This document shows, piece by piece, positions 1 through 5,537 of a stretch of 6,696 bases of DNA. Under the pieces are notes generated by a model. It searched no databases. It worked only from the letters and a program-made list of their open reading frames with translations, and was not told the DNA's origin. The first letter of the stretch is position 1. Each line of letters starts with the position of its first letter. Source of the DNA: Bacillota bacterium (GTDB taxonomy: Bacteria > Bacillota > Clostridia > Oscillospirales > Acutalibacteraceae); NCBI GenBank assembly GCA_009786275.1, contig WQTL01000388.1:1-6696 (forward strand). The letters are read 5' to 3'. The position numbers and the translations under genes are program-made.

Positions 1-1388
1 AGCTTGCGCAGGCGCCTGGTGCCGGCAAGCAGCAGGCAGACACCCAACCCCGCCACGAGCCAATCCTGCCAGGGGAGGATCTGTACGGCCTGCGCCAGGG
101 CGGCAAACCGGGGCTGCACAAAGGCGGACGCGAAGCGCGAAAACGTCAGCGGCACATCCGCGTAGATATCGAAAGCGCGGATGAAGGCCATGAGCAGGAA
201 GGTGCGGACAATCTGGAAGGCGTCGTATGCCTTGCCCTGCATCTTCGGGAAACGCTTGTGGAATTTCTCGTAGAGGGGCTGGAGCTCCTGGGAGATTAAT
301 ATAACAATGCCGTTGGCGACGCCCCAGACGATGAAGTTCCACGCCGCGCCGTGCCAGATACCCGTGACGAACCAGGTGACCATCGTGGCGATATAGACGG
401 GGATGCGCCGCTTGGCCCCCCGGGATTTCAAATGCCCTGTCAGCTTTTGCAGCGGCTTCGCGACGGAGATCGGATAGAACACGTAGTCCCGGAACCACGT
501 GCCCATGGTGATGTGCCAGCGCCGCCAGTATTCGAAGATATTTTTCGAGCGGAAGGGCGAGAGGAAGTTCTCCTCCATCTGGATGCCGAAGCACTCGGCG
601 ACGCCGATGGCGATGTCGATCCCGCCGGTGAAATCGCAGTAGAGCTGCGCGGCGTAGACGATCATGGTGAACAGGGCCGCCGCGCCGCTCTGCCCCCGGA
701 GCTCCGGCATGGCCAGCCGCAGCCTGTCGGCGATCACCAGCTTCTTGAAAAAGCCCAGGATGATGCGCTGCGCCCCGGATTGGAAGGCCGCCCAGTCGAA
801 CTTATGCTGCCCGAAGAGGCTTTCGCTGATGTAGTCGTAGCGGCTGATGGGGCCCATCCACACCTGCGGGAAGAAAATCGTGAACAGGGCCAGCTTGGCG
901 GGGTTCTTCTGCGCCGCGGCCTTGCCCCAGAAGACATCGATGAGATAGCCCATGATACGGAATGTGTAATACGAGATCCCCAGGGGCACGATGACGTTGA
1001 TATGCAGGATATCTTGCAAATTGGTGGACTTGAAGACGATCATGACCGCCATGATGCCGAGGTTCACCGCCAGCCCTAAGATGAGCCAGCGGCGCTGCGC
1101 GCGTTTTTGCTTCGCGTTGTAGGCCTTGCGCTCCTCCCGGGAAAGCTGCGCGCGGTGCTCCGCCACGTATGTTTTTTGCTTGCCCTGCATGGCGCCGATG
1201 CGCCAGGCGATCAGCCAGGTGCTGACCACCGTGAAGGCCACATAGCACAGCCCCTGCCAGCCGTCATAAGCATAAAAGCCCAGGCTGGCCAGCAGCAGCA
1301 GGGGCCACTGGGCCTTTTTGGGCAGGGTGTAGTACAGCACGAACACCAGCGCCAGCCCGCCGATGAACGCTATGCTCGTCAGCGGCAA
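1..1388 (-). CDS. DltB/AlgI-like MBOAT O-acyltransferase, C-terminus cut by the window edge
   Basis: This is a polytopic membrane protein of the membrane-bound O-acyltransferase family, which transfers acyl or aminoacyl groups from a carrier to an extracytoplasmic acceptor. 462 residues are visible and the frame stays open to the left edge. Seen directly: hydrophobic segments at about 4-20, 27-61, 101-119, 130-153, 165-178, 236-252, 331-346, 351-366, 391-405 and 441-456; the motif FPQVWMGPISRY near 173-184; DFTGGIDIAIG near 252-262; YWRRWHITMGTWFRDY near 287-302 with His292; and GIWHG with His346. The two histidines match the conserved pair of DltB-type MBOATs. A charged, Lys/Arg/Glu-rich loop lies at about 66-100. 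I chose the TTG start at 1388 because it directly abuts the carrier protein stop, has GGAGG 8 bases upstream, and gives the usual N-terminus (PLTSIAF, hydrophobic run, LPKK). The context suggests aminoacyl transfer from the adjacent carrier protein. The acceptor (teichoic acid, lipid, polysaccharide) cannot be told. Confidence 0.93.
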   Translation of the reverse strand, partial: MPLTSIAFIGGLALVFVLYYTLPKKAQWPLLLLASLGFYAYDGWQGLCYVAFTVVSTWLIAWRIGAMQGKQKTYVAEHRAQLSREERKAYNAKQKRAQRRWLILGLAVNLGIMAVMIVFKSTNLQDILHINVIVPLGISYYTFRIMGYLIDVFWGKAAAQKNPAKLALFTIFFPQVWMGPISRYDYISESLFGQHKFDWAAFQSGAQRIILGFFKKLVIADRLRLAMPELRGQSGAAALFTMIVYAAQLYCDFTGGIDIAIGVAECFGIQMEENFLSPFRSKNIFEYWRRWHITMGTWFRDYVFYPISVAKPLQKLTGHLKSRGAKRRIPVYIATMVTWFVTGIWHGAAWNFIVWGVANGIVILISQELQPLYEKFHKRFPKMQGKAYDAFQIVRTFLLMAFIRAFDIYADVPLTFSRFASAFVQPRFAALAQAVQILPWQDWLVAGLGVCLLLAGTRRLRK

Positions 1389-1619
1389 TTATTCGTCCTC
1401 CAGACGCTGGATCAGCTCCCAGATGGCCGCGGCCGAATGGAAGTGCTCCGGGTCGCCCATCAGGCTGGGCGGGAACTCCACGTCGAACTTCTCCTCGATG
1501 GCGGTGATGAGCTCCACCATCTCCATGGACTGGATCAGCGGGCCGTCCACGCGGGCGTCGTAGGTGGCGAAGTCCACGTCGGGATAGAGGTCGTTGAGGA
1601 TGGCTAATAATTCGTCCAT
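1389..1619 (-). CDS. DltC-like acyl carrier protein with an atypical pantetheine site
   Basis: A 76-residue acidic protein of the usual size for DltC/ACP carriers, which hold an activated acyl or aminoacyl group on a phosphopantetheine arm. The core PLIQSMEMVELITAIEEKF (about 28-46) has the helix-2 signature, with Ser31 as the expected attachment residue followed by a hydrophobic residue and an acidic helix. The residue before this serine is Gln30, not the usual Asp of the D-S-L/M motif. The start is the ATG at 1619, preceded by AAAGGAG (1625-1631) at a 5-base spacing. The same frame is open further upstream to 1871, but that part overlaps the adenylation gene and is not coding. It lies between the adenylation enzyme, its likely loader, and the MBOAT transferase, its likely client. 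The family call is firm; the cargo is unknown. Confidence 0.9.
   Translation of the reverse strand: MDELLAILNDLYPDVDFATYDARVDGPLIQSMEMVELITAIEEKFDVEFPPSLMGDPEHFHSAAAIWELIQRLEDE
1397..1401 (-). promoter_or_regulatory. Shine-Dalgarno for the MBOAT TTG start, inside the carrier protein gene
   Basis: The minus strand reads GGAGG within the last codons of the carrier protein gene (LEDE, stop). Eight bases separate it from TTG at 1388-1386, which follows the TAA stop with no gap. The spacing is ideal and decides the non-ATG start. Translation of the MBOAT gene is probably coupled to that of the carrier protein. Confidence 0.75.
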
Positions 1620-1640
1620 AAGTGCTCCTTTGGTGAATTT

Positions 1641-1712
1641 GTAGAGACGCACGGCAGTGCGTTCTCCGCACAAAAACAGCCTATCGGGAGACGCACTGCC
1701 GTGCGTCTCTAC
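1641..1712. repeat. Inverted pair of REP-like hairpin elements (BIME-like)
   Basis: Two 22-base arms, 1641-1662 and 1691-1712, are perfect reverse complements. Pairing continues over four more bases after one bulged T at 1663, leaving a loop of about 19 bases. Each arm is itself palindromic. The right arm has a 9-base stem, GAGACGCAC (1688-1696) and GTGCGTCTC (1701-1709), around a 4-base loop. The left arm has the same stem with the bulge. Each element begins with GTAG at the outer edge, as in REP sequences handled by RAYT (TnpA-REP) transposases. It fills most of the 89 bases between the adenylation and carrier protein genes, and its outer GTAG supplies the TAG stop of the adenylation gene. 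In the operon mRNA it would form a long hairpin, which could affect stability or partial termination. No RAYT gene is in view. Confidence 0.8.
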
Positions 1713-3220
1713 ACCATATATCTTTCCTTTAAGCCATTGCGATCGATCTTGCCGTTGGGCGTCAGGGGCAGGGTTTCCAGCTGATGCGTCACGTTGGGCA
1801 TCATATATTGCGGCAGCTTGGTTTTGAGGGCCTCGTTTAACTCCGCGCGTGAAATCGTGCCGGCGTAGCACAGCACGATCTTCTTTTTCGCGTCGTCGAA
1901 CAGGCAGCAGGCCGCGTGCACGCCCTCCACGCTGTGGGCGGCGGACTCGATCTCCCCCAGCTCGATGCGATACCCCGCGCGCTTGATCTGGTAGTCTTTT
2001 CTCGAGAGGAACATCAATTCGCCCACGTCGTTGTACTGCGCAAGGTCGCCCGTGCGGTAGATTTTCTCGTCAAAATGCGTATTCAACGGGTTCTGCGTGA
2101 AGCTCTGGGCGGTGCGCTCCGGGTCGGCGTAATAGCCCAGGGTCAGACACGTGCCCCGGATGCAGATCTCGCCGGGCAGGCCGGGCGCTTCGACGCGCGC
2201 GTTGTTTTCATCCAAAAGAAACACGTCGGTGTTCCTGAACGGCCCGCCGATGGGCACTTTGTCGCCGTCGAAATCCCGGGGCAGCTCGTAGTAGCAGCTC
2301 ATGCCGGTGGCCTCGGTGGGGCCGTAGAGGTTGAGGAAGCGCGCCTGCGGGCAGGCCTTCCGCCAGGCGTTGAGCTGCTTGCCGGGGAACACCTCGCTGC
2401 CGAAGGCGATGGTACGCAGGTACTCCGGTCTTATCTCGTCGAGGATACGCAGGGCGGCGACCATCGTGAAGGCCGAGGCCACCCAGCACACGGTGTTGAC
2501 GCGCTTCGCGTTGAGGAATTCGACAAGCTTCGACGGGAAGCTAAAATAGCTTTTGGGCACGAACCAGGTGGTCGCGCCGAACATCAGCGTGGGGAAAAGC
2601 TCCTTCAGGCAGGCGTCCACGTAGAGCGGGGCCTGGTTGCCGAAAATCGTGTCCTCGTCGATTCGCAGCACGGCGCTGAGGTTTTCCACATAGTCGATCA
2701 CCGAGCGGTGGCAGGCCGCCACGCCCTTCGGCTTGCCCGTGGAGCCCGAGGTGAACACCACATAGATGGGGTCGGTGTCGATGGCTTTCGCGCGTATTTT
2801 GTGCAGGGCGGGCGCGTCAACTTCAGTTTGAATTAAGTCATCGTAAAGCAGCGCCGTGCCGTGGAAATCCAGGCCCTCCAGGGCGGCACGCGTGCTCCGG
2901 TCGTAGATCACCGCGCGGGGCCGCAGCATGCCGAAGATGAGCTCGATGCGGTGGCGGGGCATCTCCTCGTCCAGGGGGACGTAGAAGCAGCCGGCCCGCA
3001 GCGTGCCGAAAAAGGCCGACACCGCCGCCGGGCCCTTGCCCATGAAGACCACCACGGGTTCGCCGTAAAAGCCCCCCAGCGCCAGGGCCGTGCCCACCGC
3101 CCGCGAGCGCCTGTCCAGCGTGCCGAAGCAAAGCTGCAAATCGTCGCCGCAGAAGGCGGGCTTGTCCGGCAGCCGCGCGGCGATCTCGTCCAAGTATTCC
3201 AAAACGTTGATGCGCTGCAT
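1709..3220 (-). CDS. DltA-like amino-acid adenylating enzyme (AMP-binding, ANL superfamily)
   Basis: A 503-residue stand-alone adenylation domain, the normal DltA length, that should activate a carboxylate with ATP and load it on the neighbouring carrier protein. Core motifs appear in order: FTSGSTGKPKG at 156-166 (phosphate loop), APLYVDACLKELFP at 197-210 (A4 region, with Asp202 at the position expected to hold the substrate amino group), YGPTE at 299-303, GEICIRG at 350-356, YRTGDL at 388-393, QIKRAGYRIELGEIE at 411-425 (hinge and A8), and PNGKIDR at 488-494 with the catalytic Lys491. The ATG at 3220 follows AGGGGA at a 6-base spacing and lies 8 bases after the racemase stop, so the two are co-transcribed. 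The stop codon TAG lies inside a REP-like repeat. The overall pattern is DltA-like, but where DltA has FCGE this protein has FGSE (272-276), so D-alanine specificity should not be assumed. It is cytoplasmic. Confidence 0.92.
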   Translation of the reverse strand: MQRINVLEYLDEIAARLPDKPAFCGDDLQLCFGTLDRRSRAVGTALALGGFYGEPVVVFMGKGPAAVSAFFGTLRAGCFYVPLDEEMPRHRIELIFGMLRPRAVIYDRSTRAALEGLDFHGTALLYDDLIQTEVDAPALHKIRAKAIDTDPIYVVFTSGSTGKPKGVAACHRSVIDYVENLSAVLRIDEDTIFGNQAPLYVDACLKELFPTLMFGATTWFVPKSYFSFPSKLVEFLNAKRVNTVCWVASAFTMVAALRILDEIRPEYLRTIAFGSEVFPGKQLNAWRKACPQARFLNLYGPTEATGMSCYYELPRDFDGDKVPIGGPFRNTDVFLLDENNARVEAPGLPGEICIRGTCLTLGYYADPERTAQSFTQNPLNTHFDEKIYRTGDLAQYNDVGELMFLSRKDYQIKRAGYRIELGEIESAAHSVEGVHAACCLFDDAKKKIVLCYAGTISRAELNEALKTKLPQYMMPNVTHQLETLPLTPNGKIDRNGLKERYMV

Positions 3221-3228
3221 GTGTTCCC

Positions 3229-3906
3229 CTAACTGTCAACTGTCAACTGCAGTAGTTCTTCCGCCAATACACGCATGGCGTCGATATATAATGCCGGCAG
3301 GCCCTCCCGGGCGAAGAGAGACAGCTCCGTGCAGCCGAGGACGACCTTCTCCGCGCCCCGCGAAACCAGCGGCGCGGCCAGGGCCTCGAGGACCTGTACG
3401 TCCGGCATGCGGCCCGATTTGATGCCGTAGATCACGTCCATCAGGGCGCGGCGGCCCTCCTTCGAGGGCAGCAGGGGGGCGACGCCCTCTTTTTCCAGCG
3501 CGGCGGCGAAGGCCCCGGAGACATAGCTGCCCTCGGTGGCCAGCAGCGCCGCTTTGGTCACACCCTCCCGGCGCAGGGCCTTCGCGGTGAGCGCCAACAT
3601 ATTGAGCACCGGCACGCCCGCCGCGGCCTGCATCTCGCGATAAAAGTGGTGGGCCGTGGCGCAGGGCACGGCGATGACGCCGGCGCCGGCGCGCTCCAGC
3701 AGGGCGGCGCCCTCCATCAGCGCGGGCAGGGGGGATTCCCCTCGGCCCAGCAGATATGCCGAACGGTCGGGGATGGAGGCCTTGCTGTACAGCAGGACGT
3801 CCGGGTGGTCCTGGTCCCGTTCGGCGGGGCACAGGGAGATCAGCAGGTCGTAGAAATAGCAGCTGGCGGCAGGGCCGAGGCCGCCGAGGATTCCCAGTGT
3901 GGTCAT
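3229..3906 (-). CDS. Aspartate/glutamate racemase family protein (COG1794/RacX-like)
   Basis: A 225-residue cytoplasmic enzyme of the PLP-independent amino-acid racemase family, in which two cysteines act as opposing acid/base residues. The N-terminal LGILGGLGPAAS (4-15) and the IPDRSAYLLG stretch (45-54) are typical of the COG1794 branch. The two catalytic cysteines are present: Cys82 in PCATAH (81-86) and Cys192 in LGCTEL (190-195). Position 83, often Asn in relatives, is Ala here. The length is normal and the protein looks intact. The ATG at 3906 sits in a 4-base ATGA overlap with the transglutaminase-like gene. The nearest GGAGGG lies 15 bases upstream, too far for normal use, so translational coupling is likely. 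The placement before an aminoacyl-activating enzyme suggests it supplies a D-amino acid, but members of this family differ in substrate (Asp, Glu, broader) and I cannot assign one. Confidence 0.9.
   Translation of the reverse strand: MTTLGILGGLGPAASCYFYDLLISLCPAERDQDHPDVLLYSKASIPDRSAYLLGRGESPLPALMEGAALLERAGAGVIAVPCATAHHFYREMQAAAGVPVLNMLALTAKALRREGVTKAALLATEGSYVSGAFAAALEKEGVAPLLPSKEGRRALMDVIYGIKSGRMPDVQVLEALAAPLVSRGAEKVVLGCTELSLFAREGLPALYIDAMRVLAEELLQLTVDS
3231..3249. repeat. Heptamer tandem repeat (AACTGTC, about 2.7 copies)
   Basis: The plus strand reads AACTGTC twice and then AACTG. On the minus strand it encodes the last six residues of the racemase, QLTVDS, with the TAG stop starting in the same repeat. 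The residues lie beyond the conserved fold, so this looks like a repeat that spread into or replaced the original gene end. TTGACA occurs within it on the minus strand, but no -10 box follows at the right distance. Confidence 0.6.
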
Positions 3907-5333
3907 TCTACGATTACAACTCCCTCCGGCAGCATCTCCGGCTTATAGGTGTAGAAATCGGGCTGGTGGGTGGCGCTGCAGAAGGCCTGCGCCTGGGATT
4001 CGGTCATCATGAAGCCGTTGTTGGGGCGGTATTGCGCGGCCTTCACCCGCGTGCAGTCGTAGTGCCGCCAGCCGTCGCCCAGGTTCAGCAGCATCCAGTA
4101 GTGCGCCATGTCCGTGCCGGGGATGCGCTCCAGGTCGATGCCCTCGATGCCCACGCGGCTGAGCAGGTACTTCGAAAGGGCGAAGTAGGTGTAGCAGTCT
4201 CCCTGGCGCAGCTTCAGGCCGTTGTACGCGCCGTCGAGGATGTCCTCCTTCTCGCCGTCGTTGATATAGGCGATGTTGGCGTTCACCCAGGTGTGGATGG
4301 CCTTGGCCTTCTGGGTGTCGGTCATGCCCTCGGTGATGATCTCCGCCAGGAGGGGGTCGGCCAGGGCGTCCACCTTGTCCTTGCCCACGGGCAGCACGGT
4401 GACCTTCACCCGCGCCTCCACGGTCTGGCCGGCGCCGTCCACGGCGCTGTAGAGCGCGGAGTACTCCCCGGGGAAGTCGGCGTTCACCCCGCTGCTGTCC
4501 ACCTGAAGCTCGATCTCGTTGCCCCGGGCGTCGTAGGCCTTGACCCCCGCGCGGTAGGCGATGGCGCTGTAGCGCTCCGCCTCGATATCCTGCGCGCCCA
4601 CGATGATGGGCGTCACGGCGTCGCCGGTGATCTTGAGGGTCGTTTTGATTTCGGTCTTGTTGCCGCCCGCGTCGGTGACGATCACGGTGACGTCCTGCGT
4701 GCCCCGCAGGAAGAAGTCCGGCGGCGCGGCGAAGCGCAGCGTCACCTTCGAGCGGTCGGTCACGTTCTGCACGAAGTCCTCGGGCGTCCACACCTGCCCG
4801 GGCTGGCCCTCGCGGCTGACGGCCTTGGCGCTGGGCGGGATGGTATCCGCCACCACCAGCGTGAGCTCGAAGTTCTGCCGGTCCATGCGCAGGGTGACGG
4901 GGAATTTCCCCAGGGCGTTGAGCTGGGGCGGGGGCTCGGCGAAGGAGACGGTGGCGGTATTGGCGCTGTCCAGCAGCAAATCCTGCGCGGTGAGCAGCGT
5001 GGGGGCCGCCCCGAGCTCGAAGGTGAGCTCCTTCAGGCGCAGCAGCCGCAGCCGGGAGGTGACGCGGCCCCTGTGGCCCTGCGCGTCGGTGAGCAGAAGC
5101 CGGACGCGCTGCGTGCCGTGCTTGCCCATGTCCGGGGCCTTGCGGAAGCTGACCTTCACGCCCTCGGGCGCGTGCACAAAATCCTCCGGGGCAAGGGTGC
5201 ACAGCCCCGAAAGGCTGACCCGCTCGGCGGCCTCCGCCTTGATTTTCCCGCCGGGCAGCACGAGGCAGAGGATCAGCACGGCCGCCGCGGCCAGCACCGC
5301 GCCGGCGACCACCAGCATTTTTCTTCTGGTCAA
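3903..5333 (-). CDS. Membrane-anchored extracellular transglutaminase-like protein with Ig-like repeats
   Basis: A 476-residue protein. Residues 2-5 are basic (TRRK) and about 6-27 are hydrophobic, fitting an uncleaved anchor or signal peptide. Then come beta-rich repeats of about 60-80 residues. The first (about 46-100) and third (about 182-236) share APEDFV/TPEDFV, a GTQ turn and a TDAxG(H/N) end; the second (about 110-163) is more diverged; a fourth (about 241-314) resembles bacterial Ig-like/HYR modules with an SAVDGAG turn. The C-terminal part (about 322-476) is a transglutaminase-like (papain-fold) domain with the triad visible: Cys380 in QGDCYTYF, His411 in AHYW and Asp426 in HYDCT. 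Such domains act as proteases, amidases or cross-linking enzymes; which one applies is unclear. The TTG start at 5333 is chosen because AGAGGGG lies 7 bases upstream; an ATG five codons later has a poorer ribosome site. It is the first gene of the minus operon and overlaps the racemase by 4 bases. Confidence 0.9.
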   Translation of the reverse strand: MTRRKMLVVAGAVLAAAAVLILCLVLPGGKIKAEAAERVSLSGLCTLAPEDFVHAPEGVKVSFRKAPDMGKHGTQRVRLLLTDAQGHRGRVTSRLRLLRLKELTFELGAAPTLLTAQDLLLDSANTATVSFAEPPPQLNALGKFPVTLRMDRQNFELTLVVADTIPPSAKAVSREGQPGQVWTPEDFVQNVTDRSKVTLRFAAPPDFFLRGTQDVTVIVTDAGGNKTEIKTTLKITGDAVTPIIVGAQDIEAERYSAIAYRAGVKAYDARGNEIELQVDSSGVNADFPGEYSALYSAVDGAGQTVEARVKVTVLPVGKDKVDALADPLLAEIITEGMTDTQKAKAIHTWVNANIAYINDGEKEDILDGAYNGLKLRQGDCYTYFALSKYLLSRVGIEGIDLERIPGTDMAHYWMLLNLGDGWRHYDCTRVKAAQYRPNNGFMMTESQAQAFCSATHQPDFYTYKPEMLPEGVVIVE

Positions 5334-5340
5334 GATATTT

Positions 5341-5347
5341 CCCCTCT
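5341..5347 (-). promoter_or_regulatory. Shine-Dalgarno deciding the TTG start of the transglutaminase-like gene
   Basis: The minus strand reads AGAGGGG, with a 7-base spacer to TTG at 5333-5331. The first in-frame ATG (5318-5316) has only a weak AGAAGA upstream, and choosing it would drop the basic TRRK residues before the membrane segment. Confidence 0.7.
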
Positions 5348-5393
5348 TTCACATCACGAAACATCCTGTTTAATATGAATCACACACTTTATA

Positions 5394-5422
5394 AGTATAC
5401 TATATATGCATGCATTTGTCAA
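5394..5422 (-). promoter_or_regulatory. Sigma-A type promoter of the five-gene minus operon
   Basis: On the minus strand a perfect -35 box TTGACA (5422-5417) is separated by 17 bases from the -10 box TATACT (5399-5394). Transcription should start near 5387, giving a 5' leader of about 53 bases. The spacer contains the self-complementary ATGCATGCAT (5406-5415), and AGTATACT (5394-5401) is also a perfect dyad; either could be a repressor contact. The surrounding DNA is much more AT-rich than the genes. Confidence 0.82.
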
Positions 5423-5424
5423 TA

Positions 5425-5479
5425 GCTGCGCAAGATTTTGCGCTGGCGTATGATTTTACGCTGGCGTATGATTTTACGC
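5425..5479. repeat. Array of three 16-base imperfect palindromes at an 18-base period between divergent promoters
   Basis: The palindromes are GCGCAAGATTTTGCGC at 5428-5443 and GCGTATGATTTTACGC at 5446-5461 and again at 5464-5479, each separated by TG. The last two 18-base units (5442-5459 and 5460-5477) are identical; the first is a diverged copy. Between copy 1 and copies 2/3 one arm pair changes from C:G to T:A on both sides, which keeps the dyad. The array fills the space between the two outward-facing -35 boxes and lies outside both predicted transcripts, so DNA-level binding of a regulator is the best guess. Confidence 0.8.
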
Positions 5480-5485
5480 AGGCTC

Positions 5486-5514
5486 TTGCAAAACGGGCGT
5501 GGGTGTGGTAGAAT
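5486..5514 (+). promoter_or_regulatory. Extended -10 promoter for yhbY
   Basis: TTGCAA (5486-5491), a 17-base spacer, then TAGAAT (5509-5514) preceded by TGG, giving the extended -10 form TGnTAGAAT. The predicted start near 5521 leaves a leader of about 17 bases with GGAG at 5529-5532. It begins six bases after the last palindrome of the neighbouring array. Confidence 0.78.
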
Positions 5515-5537
5515 AGTAAAAAACGAACGGAGTTCCT

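Noticed and set aside
351..1079. 242-codon plus-strand frame opposite the MBOAT gene
   Set aside because: Asp/Gly/His-rich shadow of the MBOAT coding strand, with no ribosome site or recognisable domain.
1641..1712. Rho-independent terminator between the adenylation and carrier protein genes
   Set aside because: The hairpin is strong, but it is not followed by a U-run on the minus strand, and the downstream genes belong to the same pathway.
1620..1871. N-terminal extension of the carrier protein in the same frame
   Set aside because: It would run through the REP-like repeat and overlap the adenylation gene's end. The ATG at 1619 with AAAGGAG gives the standard ACP length.
1916..2836. 306-codon plus-strand frame opposite the adenylation gene
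   Set aside because: It is antisense to a gene with all adenylation core motifs, and its product is low-complexity His/Val/Gly/Arg-rich.
3229..3250. TTGACA-like boxes in the heptamer repeat as an internal promoter for the adenylation gene
   Set aside because: No -10 box is present 16-18 bases downstream on the minus strand, and the next gene starts within the needed distance.
3943..5364. Second long minus-strand frame overlapping the transglutaminase-like gene, beginning with ATG at 5364 in the leader
   Set aside because: Composition is Arg/Gly/Ala/Pro/His-rich without any fold signature. It is a frame-shifted shadow, and the AGAGGGG site serves the TTG at 5333.
3756..5378. Long plus-strand open frame (540 codons) opposite the transglutaminase-like and racemase genes
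   Set aside because: Its translation is rich in His, Gly, Val, Arg and Ala with no domain motif, as expected for the antisense of a GC-rich gene. The minus strand shows clear catalytic motifs, and the frame lacks a promoter and ribosome site.
5428..5479. CRISPR array or iteron-type origin
   Set aside because: The units are directly adjacent with only TG between palindromes, so there are no unique spacers. No replication initiator gene is visible, and the position between two promoters fits an operator better.
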